This document shows, piece after piece, positions 26,965-36,605 of a stretch of 64,000 nt of DNA (the first letter of the stretch is position 1; every line of letters starts with the position of its first letter). The DNA comes from an uncultured Tateyamaria sp. Its GTDB lineage: Bacteria; Pseudomonadota; Alphaproteobacteria; Rhodobacterales; Rhodobacteraceae. Under the pieces are notes generated by a model. That model saw only the letters and a program-made list of their open reading frames with translations. It made no database searches and had not been told where the DNA came from. A program made the translations under genes and the position numbers. Location: assembly GCF_947503465.1 (NCBI RefSeq), contig NZ_CANNDN010000005.1:1-64000 (forward strand), in the 5' to 3' direction.

Positions 26965-27950
26965 GCGGCATCTCCTTCGTCCAGTCTGGTGCCCGGCAGA
27001 TAGAACTCGGTGATTCCGCGCGCGCCGTCTTTTCGCCCGGCCTGGATGATCACGTCGATCGAGCTTTCGATGTACTGGACCATGTCCTGATAGGTCATTG
27101 GGATCTCCGTCTTGAGGGCCGCGATGGCGAGGCGCTGAACCGCGAGTTGGGGGGTTTCGGCGTGCAGGGTCGTCATGGAGCCGCCATGGCCCGTGTTGAT
27201 CGCCTCGAGGAAGGTCATGGCTTCTTTGCCACGGACCTCGCCGAGGATGATCCGGTCAGGCCGCATGCGCAGGGTGGCGGTCAGAAGCACATCGGCGGTC
27301 TGGAATTTGGCATCGCGGTTGGCAATGAGCGTGACGGCGTTCGGCTGTGCGGGCAGCAGTTCCGCTGCTTCTTCGATGGTCACGATCCGCTCATAGTCGC
27401 CGACGTAAGAAAGGATCTTGCGGGCTGCGACGGTCTTGCCGGTGGAGGTGCCGCCGGAGACGATCATGTTGAGCTTGTTCTCGACGCAGAATTGAACGGC
27501 ATCCGTGATCGCGCCCGAGGCCACGACATCGCGCAAGGCGCGGTTCTTCGCTTCGCGCAGCTCTTCGAGTTTGCGTTCTTCCCCAAATAGGTAGCGCAGT
27601 TCGATGGCATCGAGTGGTAGACTCGAAAAAAAGCGCAGTGAGATCGACATTCCGTCTAGCACGGCCGGCGGCGTAATGACCTGCGCGCGGATCGGTCGGT
27701 TGAGATAGGTGATCGACACCGAGACGATGGGCTTATCCTTGCTCATCGTTGTGTTGGCGCTGGAGGCGATCTGGTTGCCGAGATCTTTCACTTCGGTGAC
27801 GCTCATATGCTGATCCAAAGCCCGCATGAAATGGTCTCCCTGGAACTCGCCCCAACAGGAGCCGTCGGGGTTGATGCAGATTTCGATCACGTCATCGCGG
27901 GACGCGTCCGTTAGCTTGTCGAGAGAGGTCTGGAGATAGCTTAGGGTCAT
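26961..27950 (-). CDS. virB11: VirB11 secretion ATPase
   Basis: 329-aa hexameric cytoplasmic ATPase that powers T4SS assembly and DNA passage. Walker A GGTSTGKTVAA lies near residue 165; TIEEAAEL, the Walker B-region RPDRIILGEVRG and the GHGGSMTTLHA His box all follow in family order. Length is typical. It starts 3 nt after virB10. Confidence 0.95.
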   Translation of the reverse strand: MTLSYLQTSLDKLTDASRDDVIEICINPDGSCWGEFQGDHFMRALDQHMSVTEVKDLGNQIASSANTTMSKDKPIVSVSITYLNRPIRAQVITPPAVLDGMSISLRFFSSLPLDAIELRYLFGEERKLEELREAKNRALRDVVASGAITDAVQFCVENKLNMIVSGGTSTGKTVAARKILSYVGDYERIVTIEEAAELLPAQPNAVTLIANRDAKFQTADVLLTATLRMRPDRIILGEVRGKEAMTFLEAINTGHGGSMTTLHAETPQLAVQRLAIAALKTEIPMTYQDMVQYIESSIDVIIQAGRKDGARGITEFYLPGTRLDEGDAA

Positions 27951-27953
27951 GGC

Positions 27954-29345
27954 CTAGAAAATCTCCAAATCGCGATCGACCATGACGGTGACGCGCGCGC
28001 CTTGGTCGACATAGATGACCGGTCCGATGGAGAGATACTCGCCGATCACGCTGTCGGTCGCGTCGGCAAGGTCATCACCGACGTCTTCGAGAATGTCGGC
28101 CGCGGTTTCATCTTCAACCCCGCTGGCGGCCGCAGTTGGGGCCGCGGAGATGATCGAGATGAGGGCTGCCGAGCCGAAGCGTTCATCAAAACGGGTATCG
28201 ACAAAGCCCGTGACACCCGACCGGCCAAGCTGATCGCCGCCAAAGGAGCTGATCTGGATCGTCTGGTCCGTGGGCAGGATGATCCTGTCCCAGGCGATGG
28301 TGACCCGGCGCTGCGCGATCTCCAGCCCGGAGCGGTAGCGCCCGATCAGACGAGACCCGCGCGGGATCAGCAGCCGCGTGCCATCGTAGCTGTAGACGTC
28401 CTCAGAGATGATCGCGCGAACTTGGCCGGGCAATGAAGAGTCGAGGGCCGTTTCCATAACGGCCTGGATCATCGTGCCTTGAATCACGGTGTTCGAGGGG
28501 TTGGCGATGACCTGCGCTTGAGTGACTTGCGTAGGCAGCGCGCCATTCAGCACAAAATCCGTCACGTCTCCGAATGTCCGCTCCGTGAGTTCGGTCGCGC
28601 CCGGATTGGTGCCGCCCGCGCCTCCGAAGGCGATCACGGGTGAGGCGATGCGGCGCTCCTGGAAGGCGCGTTCCTCCTCCGCGCGGCGCTGCAGGTCAGC
28701 CAGTCGTCGCGCCTCTTCTTCCTGGCGCAGCCGCTCTTGTTCTCGCCGGAGCAACTCGTCTTCGCTTGGACCAAGGGGGGCCTGGGCAGGGGCGGTGGCC
28801 TCAAGACGGGCGAGGTCGAGGTCTATGCGCAATTGCTGTAATTCGCGGTCTCGGGCCGCGAGCTCGTCCTGGAATTGCTGTTGCCCGTTCTCCGAGGCGG
28901 CCTGTAGGGCGGCGATCTGTTCGGTGAGCGCGTCGATGGCCTCTGCTGCGGCGGTATCTTCTGCAACGACGGGCTTGGGCGCATTCCGCAGCTCTTCGAT
29001 CTGCGCCTGGAGGGCTTCGAGCTGCGCTAGCAGTTCGGCATTCGGCTCCGCAGGCTCCGGCGTGACGAGAACAATCTCAGGGTCTGGGGCAGGTGGCGGC
29101 ACGAAGGGTTCAATTTCGCCGAAGCCGTCACCCTCCGTCTGGAACACGTCGGGCGTGGCCGTCGGCAGTGCAACCTCTTCTTCGGGCTGAGACAGGACGT
29201 AGAGCACGATGCCACCAGCCGCGATCAGGCCAATAACGAGCAGCGCGAGAAGCGGAGAGCGCCGCTTCGGGGTGGAACCACGTCTGGACCCGCTCTGTTC
29301 AAGGGCGGCGAGGCGTTTCTCAAGATCGGCGTTGCTATCGCTCAT
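27954..29345 (-). CDS. virB10: VirB10 / TrbI-like core complex protein
   Basis: 463-aa protein spanning both membranes. A single N-terminal membrane segment (LLALLVIGLIAAGGIVLYVL, about 29-48) leads into a Pro-rich and then long coiled-coil region (about 110-240). The conserved C-terminal barrel follows, with VIQGTMIQAVMETALDSSLPG and LLIPRGSRLIGRYRSG. The ATG overlaps the virB9 stop. Confidence 0.95.
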   Translation of the reverse strand: MSDSNADLEKRLAALEQSGSRRGSTPKRRSPLLALLVIGLIAAGGIVLYVLSQPEEEVALPTATPDVFQTEGDGFGEIEPFVPPPAPDPEIVLVTPEPAEPNAELLAQLEALQAQIEELRNAPKPVVAEDTAAAEAIDALTEQIAALQAASENGQQQFQDELAARDRELQQLRIDLDLARLEATAPAQAPLGPSEDELLRREQERLRQEEEARRLADLQRRAEEERAFQERRIASPVIAFGGAGGTNPGATELTERTFGDVTDFVLNGALPTQVTQAQVIANPSNTVIQGTMIQAVMETALDSSLPGQVRAIISEDVYSYDGTRLLIPRGSRLIGRYRSGLEIAQRRVTIAWDRIILPTDQTIQISSFGGDQLGRSGVTGFVDTRFDERFGSAALISIISAAPTAAASGVEDETAADILEDVGDDLADATDSVIGEYLSIGPVIYVDQGARVTVMVDRDLEIF

Positions 29346-30037
29346 GAGGACACCCCTGTGGGCAGTGCGGCCTGGATGCAGACCACATCCTCACCAAGCC
29401 GCAGCACCCATTGGCCATGCACACCAGAGACCCGGATGACCCCATTTTCAACAGCCTGCGTATTCGCTGTCCGTTCGCGCCCATTGGCGTATCGGAATAT
29501 CGCCGGCACCGGCGCGTTTCGGGCAAACTCGAAATAAGTGAAGGTCCCATCATCCCAGACCCGCGCGGGTGTGAAGTCGAGGCGTTCGCTGGCCCCGTAA
29601 TTGTAGTTCGGCGCGGCCTGGGCGATGACGTTTGTGGGCTGTTGCTCATCCTCTGGATAGCGGAACTGGACCACATAGAAGGTCGGGGTCGAGGCCTCTG
29701 TGACGTTGAAATAATAGCTCCGCCGATTTGTGTAGACGGTCACGTTGGTGCGCACGCCGCGGGCGAGCGGTTTGATTGCAAAGGCCTGACCGCCGGGGAC
29801 GCCGTCGATCTCAAAACCCTCCGTGTCGCCAGAAATGATCGACCGAATGCTCTCGCCTTCGCCAAACTCGATGGTGGTCACATGGGTGAGTGAAACATTC
29901 AGTCGATAGACCTGACCCTCCTGATAGGTCGCGACCCGGACGCGATTGTCATTGGGACCGCCGCGCGGGATCGCCTCTGCGATGGCGAGGGCAGGGATCA
30001 AAACCAGACAGGCAAAGGCAGCACTCAAAAACTTCAC
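29342..30037 (-). CDS. virB9: VirB9 core complex protein
   Basis: 231-aa periplasmic/outer-membrane-complex protein. It has a signal peptide (LSAAFACLVLIPALAIAEA), the N-terminal VirB9 pattern VRVATYQEGQVYRLNVS and the C-terminal domain (RVWDDGTFTYFEFA). It is directly followed by virB10 with 4-nt overlap and preceded by virB8 with no gap. Confidence 0.92.
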   Translation of the reverse strand: MKFLSAAFACLVLIPALAIAEAIPRGGPNDNRVRVATYQEGQVYRLNVSLTHVTTIEFGEGESIRSIISGDTEGFEIDGVPGGQAFAIKPLARGVRTNVTVYTNRRSYYFNVTEASTPTFYVVQFRYPEDEQQPTNVIAQAAPNYNYGASERLDFTPARVWDDGTFTYFEFARNAPVPAIFRYANGRERTANTQAVENGVIRVSGVHGQWVLRLGEDVVCIQAALPTGVSS

Positions 30038-30691
30038 TTAATTCTCCAATCTGTCTGAGCGGATGGCGTATTCAACGACCGTGAATCCGAACGGGTTGGT
30101 CCAGACCTGATCGATGGAACGGCTTTCCTCGGGGCGAAATTCGAAGAGCAAAGTCGCGGTGAAAAGGCCGGTCTGGACGCCATTGATGGAGGTCAGCCGT
30201 TTCCGCAGGCGTACGGTCGCGCGGTTGGTGCCGATCCGGTTGATGCTGAGGATCTCGACCTCGAGGCGGGCGTTGGGTCCGTAAAGCGTCGGGGGATACT
30301 CTGAATTGGCCGAATTCCAGATCTGGCGCACAGAGGCTGCGGCCGCCCCATCTGAGCGCTGTAAGACGCTGCGGATGCGCACGTCATTGTCGAGCTGGTT
30401 GTAGACCTCGCGGTCGGTCACATAGCGGAAGACCTCCGCTTCAATGATCGCCTGATTCTCGGTCACGGTCGTGGCGCCGACCGCGGCTTCCGGTAGCGCG
30501 AAGCCGGTCTCCGGATCATAAGGGACGACTACGGGCGGCGGATCGACATCGAGGATCGCGACAGTAGCGGCCGCCAAGCACCCGAGGATGCCAAAGATGA
30601 GGCCCATTAGCCCGAGGCGCTGCCAGAGTCGTTCCCGTCTGAGCGCGCCGTAGACCAGTTCCTCTTCGATGATGGCGGTTTCTTCATCCAA
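30038..30691 (-). CDS. virB8: VirB8 inner membrane protein
   Basis: 217-aa bitopic protein. The single membrane segment is near residues 25-47 (LGLMGLIFGILGCLAAATVAIL), followed by the periplasmic NTF2-like domain with RYVTDREVYNQ and FGFTVVEYAIR. Length and position before virB9 fit. Confidence 0.9.
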   Translation of the reverse strand: MDEETAIIEEELVYGALRRERLWQRLGLMGLIFGILGCLAAATVAILDVDPPPVVVPYDPETGFALPEAAVGATTVTENQAIIEAEVFRYVTDREVYNQLDNDVRIRSVLQRSDGAAAASVRQIWNSANSEYPPTLYGPNARLEVEILSINRIGTNRATVRLRKRLTSINGVQTGLFTATLLFEFRPEESRSIDQVWTNPFGFTVVEYAIRSDRLEN

Positions 30692-30702
30692 TTTGGCGCG
30701 CC

Positions 30703-31530
30703 TCAGTCCGCTCGCAGATCAGGGAGGGTGAACTCCATGAAGCGCTGTTCCTCAGCGATAGTGGCCGCATCAATGACACCGCCGGTGCCATCCCCCACGG
30801 TCTGCACAGCCTCGAGCTGCCACATGGCGACGAGCGCGATAGCGAGTTCGGCCGTGACGCGGGTGTTGAGATCGACGCTTTCCTTGAGCTCATCCATATC
30901 ATCGATGAGCCCAACGAGCCGTTCGACGCGTTCCAGCGACTGCCCGGCATCGTAATAACTGTTCTGGGCTGCCGCCGAGACGAGCGCGCCGGTCGTGGCC
31001 TGCGTTGCGATCCGTTCCGCCCCCGGATTGCCGCTCCGGGCCATCTCGCTCAGCGTGTCCTCGTCGAACCCAAGATCGGCCAGAACCTGGTCCATTTGCG
31101 TTTCGATCTCGCTGGCCCCGGAGCCGCTGAGGCCCGAGAAATCCCCAGTCCGGATCGCTCGGATTGTGGCGAGGATGTCGCCGAATTCCTGATCGAGCAG
31201 CCCGTTCAATTCCTCTTCCATCTCGGTCTGGATGATTTCCGGCAGCTCGGCGAGGCGGGTCAGAGCCTCGTAGGTTCGCTGCAACTCCGCGAGCTGTTCC
31301 GTGAGGGTGGCCAATTGTTCGCGGAGCTGCAGCAACTGCTCGTTTTGTAAAAGTTCGTCTTCGATCATCTGTCGAAGCTGCTGGATGTTTTGCGTGATGT
31401 TCTGTGTGTCGACGACAGGCACGCCTTGGGCATGGGCCGGAGCTGGCAAAAGGTTGGGACTCAGAAAGGTGAGTGCTCCGATGAGTATGGGTGTGGGCAG
31501 CGCCGATTTGCGGAAGGTGTTCAGTCTCAT
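30703..31530 (-). CDS. virB5: VirB5-like minor pilus protein
   Basis: 275-aa exported protein. Signal peptide ends near LLPAPAHAQ; the mature protein is largely coiled-coil (IQQLRQMIEDELLQNEQLLQLREQLATLTEQLAEL). It ends in RFMEFTLPDL, which recurs at the end of the transglycosylase just upstream. VirB5 proteins sit at the pilus tip. The ATG overlaps the upstream gene stop. Confidence 0.75.
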   Translation of the reverse strand: MRLNTFRKSALPTPILIGALTFLSPNLLPAPAHAQGVPVVDTQNITQNIQQLRQMIEDELLQNEQLLQLREQLATLTEQLAELQRTYEALTRLAELPEIIQTEMEEELNGLLDQEFGDILATIRAIRTGDFSGLSGSGASEIETQMDQVLADLGFDEDTLSEMARSGNPGAERIATQATTGALVSAAAQNSYYDAGQSLERVERLVGLIDDMDELKESVDLNTRVTAELAIALVAMWQLEAVQTVGDGTGGVIDAATIAEEQRFMEFTLPDLRAD

Positions 31531-32714
31531 CAGTCCAGGTCCTCCAAAGTGAATTCCATGAAGTCGCCCTCGGCCATCCTTGCAGAGGCCTGTGCAAGCT
31601 GCGCGGCACTGAGGGGTTGCGTACGGGCGGCTTGCAGACGGATGCGTGCCGCCATCAGACGCACGAGTTCGGCGCGGGCGTAAGTGTTGAGGGCAATGCT
31701 TTCCTGGATGTCCTCGGTCTCGCCGATGCGGCGCACGATGTCCTGAATGCGCATAGCGGCCTGGCGGATCGCAGCCGGAGAATTGCTGCCATAGTAGGCC
31801 GCGCCATGGCCGGTCAGGGAGAGATTGGCGTTGGCCAGTAGGGCGGGGTCGATGGTGCCAAGTGCCTCGATACCGCCAATCCGCGAGAGATAAAGGTTGT
31901 AGCGTTCCGGGATGACCTGGACGTAGTGCTGTGTCTCGGCGAAGGGCGGCACGCCGCCATATTCAATAACGCGGCCCGGACCGGCATTGTAGGCCGCCAG
32001 TGCATTGATGATGTTGCCGTCGAAGCTGTTAAGTTGTGCGGCCAGATAGCGCGCACCGCCTTCGACCTGCAGATAGGGGCTGTCATAGTATTCCGGGTTG
32101 ATCCCGAGATCGGAGGCCGTGCCCGGCATGATCTGGGTGAGGCCGAAGGCCCCGACGGGCGAACGCGCACCGATGGAGAAGCGGCTTTCCTGCCAGATCA
32201 ACGCTTGCAGGAGCGCGCGCCATTGTACGACGGACAGGCCCGCACGGCTGATCCCGGGCCGGCCATGGGTTTCCTGGGCCACCCGGATGATCAATTGCTC
32301 GATGTTATGCGCCGCATCTCCAAACATCTGCGCGCCGCCGGGATTGGGGTCGAGATCGCCGGTGCCGTAAACTGCTTCTACGCTTCGTGCATCATCGTCG
32401 CTTCCGGACTCGAGCGTCGACACCAGTGCGGGCAAGCCCTGTCCGCCGAAACTCGTCTGTGCATCGAGTATACTTTGCAGGACTGCGAGCTGCTCTTGTT
32501 CGATTTCACTGAGAAGTTCTTCGACGGCCAGCGTCTCGCGTTGGATGCCAAGATCGGTCTCGCGGTGGCGGGTTTCGACGAGATCGCGGGCTGTCAGACC
32601 AGTATCGTTGGTAGGAACGCCCTGAGCGGCCGCCATACCGGTCAACAGGCACAGCAAGACGATATGAGGAAGCTTAGACCTCAACGTCGGCCCCCGGCGT
32701 CTCAAGCGGTTCAA
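31530..32714 (-). CDS. Lytic transglycosylase with VirB5-like C-terminal tail
   Basis: 394 aa by the longest frame. Signal peptide region HIVLLCLLTGMAAAQG, then an SLT domain: WQESRFSIGARSPVGAFGLTQIMPGTASDLG (catalytic Glu in the WQESR segment) and [17 protein letters not shown]. It would open peptidoglycan for the T4SS channel. The last 90 residues resemble the VirB5-like protein encoded next (YY...DIQESIALNTYARAEL and FMEFTLEDL). Starts are non-ATG: TTG at 32714 or TTG at 32684, both inside the lipoprotein gene upstream. A second transglycosylase lies at the operon start. Confidence 0.8.
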   Translation of the reverse strand: MNRLRRRGPTLRSKLPHIVLLCLLTGMAAAQGVPTNDTGLTARDLVETRHRETDLGIQRETLAVEELLSEIEQEQLAVLQSILDAQTSFGGQGLPALVSTLESGSDDDARSVEAVYGTGDLDPNPGGAQMFGDAAHNIEQLIIRVAQETHGRPGISRAGLSVVQWRALLQALIWQESRFSIGARSPVGAFGLTQIMPGTASDLGINPEYYDSPYLQVEGGARYLAAQLNSFDGNIINALAAYNAGPGRVIEYGGVPPFAETQHYVQVIPERYNLYLSRIGGIEALGTIDPALLANANLSLTGHGAAYYGSNSPAAIRQAAMRIQDIVRRIGETEDIQESIALNTYARAELVRLMAARIRLQAARTQPLSAAQLAQASARMAEGDFMEFTLEDLD

Positions 32715-32841
32715 AGATGCAGTCTGGTTCGACAGGCGCGACGGAGGCTCGAAAGGCGAAGCAATTGACCGTCGGCTCCCGGTATTGCGCGCAGGCGGAG
32801 AGAAACCCGATCAGAGCCAACAGGACGAGAGTTCGGATCAT
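32674..32841 (-). CDS. virB7: VirB7-like lipoprotein (55 aa)
   Basis: A 55-aa lipoprotein whose start overlaps the virB4 stop (ATGA). It begins MIRTLVLLALIGFLSAC; LSAC is a good lipobox, giving a mature protein from Cys17. The mature part has two more Cys (NCFAF, PDCIF), as in VirB7 proteins, which lodge in the outer-membrane ring with VirB9. It runs 41 nt into the transglycosylase gene in another frame. Assignment as VirB7 rests on size, lipobox, and place in the operon. Confidence 0.7.
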   Translation of the reverse strand: MIRTLVLLALIGFLSACAQYREPTVNCFAFRASVAPVEPDCIFEPLETPGADVEV

Positions 32842-35201
32842 GGGAGCCTCCAGAAGTCAGGTCGATCGCGATAGTCGGCGCCGACGAGCGCCTCACCCTT
32901 TTCCATGCCGCCAAGCATGGTGAGATAGGGACCGAGGGCCGAGAGATCGGCGTCAACTACAACCGAACCGGTATCATCGCGGATCAGGGCGAGGCGGCTG
33001 TCGCTGCCAGTGTTCAGGAGCACATCGAGTTCTTTCTCGTAGAGGTTCAACATCGCGTAATCCGAGGCATGGGCCCGGATGTTTGGCAGCAGGATCTGCG
33101 TGGGCACGGCTTCAATGATGGTCTTGCCCGTGCGGGTGCGCTCTAGCTGGCTCGCATATTGGGTCATCATCACCGCGACGGTGTTCTGCTTTCGCGCCGT
33201 CACCAGCCAGTTCGAAAGACGTTCCGCAAAATACGGGTTGTCAAGCGCCTTCCAGGCCTCATCGATGATGATGATCGTTGGGCGGCGGTCTTCGATTTCG
33301 CGCTCGACTCTTCGGAAGAGGTAGGAGAGCACGGCCATGCGTTCTTTTTCGGATTCCGAGTCCAGGATGCCCGTGAGATCGAAACCAACCACATCGCCCT
33401 CTAGCGAGAAGGTGTCTTCCAGGCTTTGCCCGAAAATCCAGCCGTAGCGCCCGTCTACTGTCCATTCGAGCAAGCGCTGGTGTAGATCGCCATCGTCATC
33501 GGTCGAGACAAAGAGGGAAGCGAAGTCCTTCCAGTTGCGTAACTGCGGATTGGCCGCGCCTGCGTTCTGGCGAACCACTTCCTGGATACGGTTGGTCTGG
33601 GCGGGCGCGAGAGGTTTGTCCGAGCGATAGAGCAAGGAGGCCAACCAGTCCGAAAGCCAGGCCGTGCCGCGATCATCGATCTCGGTCCAGAGCGGGTTGA
33701 GACCGGTTGGCTTGCCGGCTTTCACGGAGGCATAACGCCCGCCATTGGCGCGCACGGCCATCTCCATGCCGAGCCGATAGTCAAAGACGAAAATGCGCGC
33801 GCCGACGCGACGCGCTTGCGTCATTAGGAAGGCCGAGAGAACGGATTTGCCGGACCCGGGACGCCCCAATATGAGCGTGTGGCCCCCGGTTGGCTCTTTG
33901 TCGGTTGAACCTTGCTCGTGGTAGGAAAACCGGTACGCGCTTTGCTCTGGCGTCGGGAAGAGCGTGATCTCCTGGCCCCAGGGGAGCTGGTGTTTGTCCT
34001 TGCCGAGTTGCGTGCGATGCAGGGCCGCGAAATCCGCGAAGTTGCGGTTGGTCACCGCACTGGCACGCACGCGCTTCGGCTGATTGCCTGGATGCTGGCT
34101 AAAGTAGTGGGTCTTGGCGGCCATGCGCTCGCCGATCATCTTCACGCCTTGGGCTGCGGCGGCATTTACGATCTCGGCCCCGAGGGTCTGCAATTCGTCG
34201 AGCGTGTCGCAGAACACCGTCACGACCATATGGTGCTCACCGAAGCTCTGGCGCTTGGCCTCCAGATCATCATGCGCGATGTCGAGCGCTTCGAGGAGCG
34301 AGAGGGCGGCGTCCTGAGAGGCCTGCATCTGGCGCTTCTGGCGTTTGATCCGACCGGCCATCAGGTTCGAATTGATCGGTGTGAAGGAATGCGTGACAAT
34401 CATGTCGACGGGCAGGTTCAGCATGTCGAACATCGTGCAGGTCGTGGCCTCGGAGTATTCGCCGATGGTGAAGCTCTTGCCATAGCGTTGTCCGACGACA
34501 CCCTCTGAGAGCTCGAAATGCTCATCGAAGAAGGTCACGCGGGTGTTGGCCACGTTGGTTGCGAGGAAGCCATATCGATTGGCCGGGTAGAGCGGTCGTT
34601 CTTGACCGGTGTTAAGCGCGCCCAGAAAACCCACCAACTCGCCTGATTGTGCGGAGAGGAGGCGCGGCTTCAGGTCGGCTAGGCCGGAGGTGAAGACACC
34701 CACAGCTTCGTTGAGACGCCGGACTCGTTTCTGCGTCTCTGTCTTGAACCGCCCCGGATCGCTCCTATTCATGAACCCAAGAAAGCTCCTCGGCGGCGGC
34801 CGATGGATGATTGTGAGTGTCAGCGTCTTATCGCGCAGGCCGGCTTGCCTGAGCTTCTCGCGCCATCTCTCATCGACCGCCGCCGCGTAGTGATCACCGG
34901 GGACGGGGAGGAGGTCCGGGGTGATCGCTTTCGAGACCTTGTGAACGTAGTAGCTGAACTCCGGCCCAAGCTGTGCGATGATCCGGGCGAAAAGTGCCGT
35001 CACCTTGTCGAGATAGACATCATCGGTCGTGTAGCTGTTCACGCCGCTCAGACGGATGCATTGGAAGAGCTCATTGACCCGTGTGCGCACCGTGTGGTCA
35101 TCGACCAGACTGACATAGGGCAGCATATGCGCGAGATGTTTCTCGCGGGCGTACCAGTCCGGCATGAGGGTGCGTTCATCCAGCGTCTCGTCACGGGGCA
35201 T
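32838..35201 (-). CDS. virB4: VirB4 T4SS ATPase
   Basis: 787-aa ATPase of the CagE/TrbE/VirB4 family, needed for pilus biogenesis and substrate transfer. The N-terminal domain spans about 1-400; Walker A GRPGSGKSVLSAF is at about 450 and Walker B TIIIIDEAWKALDNP at about 655. It overlaps virB3 at its start and the lipoprotein gene at its end. Confidence 0.95.
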   Translation of the reverse strand: MPRDETLDERTLMPDWYAREKHLAHMLPYVSLVDDHTVRTRVNELFQCIRLSGVNSYTTDDVYLDKVTALFARIIAQLGPEFSYYVHKVSKAITPDLLPVPGDHYAAAVDERWREKLRQAGLRDKTLTLTIIHRPPPRSFLGFMNRSDPGRFKTETQKRVRRLNEAVGVFTSGLADLKPRLLSAQSGELVGFLGALNTGQERPLYPANRYGFLATNVANTRVTFFDEHFELSEGVVGQRYGKSFTIGEYSEATTCTMFDMLNLPVDMIVTHSFTPINSNLMAGRIKRQKRQMQASQDAALSLLEALDIAHDDLEAKRQSFGEHHMVVTVFCDTLDELQTLGAEIVNAAAAQGVKMIGERMAAKTHYFSQHPGNQPKRVRASAVTNRNFADFAALHRTQLGKDKHQLPWGQEITLFPTPEQSAYRFSYHEQGSTDKEPTGGHTLILGRPGSGKSVLSAFLMTQARRVGARIFVFDYRLGMEMAVRANGGRYASVKAGKPTGLNPLWTEIDDRGTAWLSDWLASLLYRSDKPLAPAQTNRIQEVVRQNAGAANPQLRNWKDFASLFVSTDDDGDLHQRLLEWTVDGRYGWIFGQSLEDTFSLEGDVVGFDLTGILDSESEKERMAVLSYLFRRVEREIEDRRPTIIIIDEAWKALDNPYFAERLSNWLVTARKQNTVAVMMTQYASQLERTRTGKTIIEAVPTQILLPNIRAHASDYAMLNLYEKELDVLLNTGSDSRLALIRDDTGSVVVDADLSALGPYLTMLGGMEKGEALVGADYRDRPDFWRLP

Positions 35202-35469
35202 AGCTGTCGCCCCCGTGGATGCTGCGGTTCCGCGTCGGCGGCGTTTCCTGCAGGGCGGTCATCATCACGTCGATGAAGCGCGGGTCCCAATCGGCGGCTT
35301 TCCAAAGCGCGGGGTAGAGGATGGCGGCGACGCCGAGCAGGGCGATGTGCTGGATCCAGACAAAGAGCAGCACAGACCCGAAGAGCCAGACCATCGCATA
35401 CATGATCGGCAGCCCGAGAAGCTTGGGCGGGCGCACGAGGCCCAGGAAGAGGGGAGATCGCTCAGCCAC
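35191..35469 (-). CDS. virB3: VirB3-like inner membrane protein
   Basis: 92-aa protein with the VirB3 pattern: short N-terminus, PPKLLG motif, then hydrophobic segments at about 22-57. It overlaps virB4 by 11 nt and follows the pilin gene by 12 nt. Confidence 0.85.
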   Translation of the reverse strand: MAERSPLFLGLVRPPKLLGLPIMYAMVWLFGSVLLFVWIQHIALLGVAAILYPALWKAADWDPRFIDVMMTALQETPPTRNRSIHGGDSYAP

Positions 35470-35481
35470 ACCCGCTCTCCC

Positions 35482-35871
35482 TCAGGCTCCGAAGACAGCC
35501 GCAACGATCGTTGGTGCAGCAGCCACGCCTGCGATCCCAACTAACACCCAAAGCGCCTGGCGCAAATCGATGATATTGAAGAACCAGCTCAGGAAAACGC
35601 CAAGGACCGCGAGCGTCGCGATGACGACGCCAAGTGGTCCCGTGAGGGCGTCCACGATGCCTTGCAGCAGGCTCTGGATCGGGGAGAGATCGATGCTCTG
35701 CGCGAGCGCGGGTTCGGCCGCGAGCACAAACAAAGAGAAAGATGCGATAAAGAAATGCAGCCGACTTGTGCGGAAATGGTAGGTTCGCCAATGCACTGCC
35801 GCGCTTCGCGCTCTCGTGACATTGGCGAAAAGTGATTTGATTCTTGGTTTCCACAAAGATCGGGAGTTCAT
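35482..35871 (-). CDS. virB2: VirB2-like pilin
   Basis: 129-aa pilin precursor of the TrbC/VirB2 family. A long signal peptide ends near AEPALAQS (about residue 58); two hydrophobic helices follow (about 75-95 and 103-128), as in mature T-pilins. The basic N-terminal extension before the hydrophobic core is long for the family. ATGA overlap with the preceding transglycosylase. Confidence 0.85.
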   Translation of the reverse strand: MNSRSLWKPRIKSLFANVTRARSAAVHWRTYHFRTSRLHFFIASFSLFVLAAEPALAQSIDLSPIQSLLQGIVDALTGPLGVVIATLAVLGVFLSWFFNIIDLRQALWVLVGIAGVAAAPTIVAAVFGA

Positions 35872-36605
35872 TGGGTCGCTCCTTCCAGCCGGTTGAAGAC
35901 GGCCAGCACGCGGCTGACGTGGTTTTGGGTTTCCCGAAAGGGAGGGATCCCCCCGTATCGACGGACCGCATCCGGCCCGGCGTTGTACGCAGCCAGCGCT
36001 AAGCGAACGTCGCCAAACTCCGAGAGCATCATTGCGAGATATCGCGCGGACCCATCGAGGTTTTGCTGCCAGTCTCGAGGATCAACGCCAAGCACACTGG
36101 CTGTCGCTGGCATGAGTTGACCCAACCCAATGGCTCCGGCAGAGGAGACTGCCTGCGGGTCGTAAGCGCTCTCGATCTCGATATTGGCCCGATAGAGGTT
36201 CATCCAACCGGTGACAGTGAGATCCGCGGCGCGAAGGCCGGGATGACCGACGTAGCGTAGAGCGGTGTCTTCGATGGCAGCGAGGAGTTCGGGGCGGGGA
36301 GCGATGGCTCTGGGCGCGACGGCGGCAACGCGAACCTCTTCTTGGTCTGCAACGCCTTCTCCGAAGATGATCAGAGCGGTCTCGGCAGAACCTTGACCAA
36401 TCCCGCCAACGTAGTTGCGTGCAAAACGCTCTTGCGCCTCAGACGGGCGAAGCGAGCCATCGTCCTCCATCACCAGCACCATTTGTGCCGACACTGGAGA
36501 CATCAGAAATGAGACGAGAAGGGCGCTAAGCCCGGCTTGCCGCCAGTTCTTCGCCCGAGAGCTTAAGCTCTGTTCGCTTTCCTTCCTCGAGCGGGATGTC
36601 GGCAT
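35868..36605 (-). CDS. virB1: VirB1-like lytic transglycosylase
   Basis: 245-aa exported SLT-family murein hydrolase. A signal peptide runs through [21 protein letters not shown]. The SLT core is clear: [32 protein letters not shown], with catalytic Glu in IEIES, then [17 protein letters not shown]. The start is uncertain: ATG at 36605 gives a long n-region, and the next in-frame ATG lies within the signal sequence. The beginning overlaps the upstream gene by about 80 nt in another frame. Confidence 0.8.
   Translation of the reverse strand: MPTSRSRKESEQSLSSRAKNWRQAGLSALLVSFLMSPVSAQMVLVMEDDGSLRPSEAQERFARNYVGGIGQGSAETALIIFGEGVADQEEVRVAAVAPRAIAPRPELLAAIEDTALRYVGHPGLRAADLTVTGWMNLYRANIEIESAYDPQAVSSAGAIGLGQLMPATASVLGVDPRDWQQNLDGSARYLAMMLSEFGDVRLALAAYNAGPDAVRRYGGIPPFRETQNHVSRVLAVFNRLEGATQ

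Noticed and set aside
28522-29190. Ser/Ala-rich 222-codon frame opposite virB10
   Set aside because: Shadow of the Glu/Gln/Ala-rich coiled-coil part of virB10.
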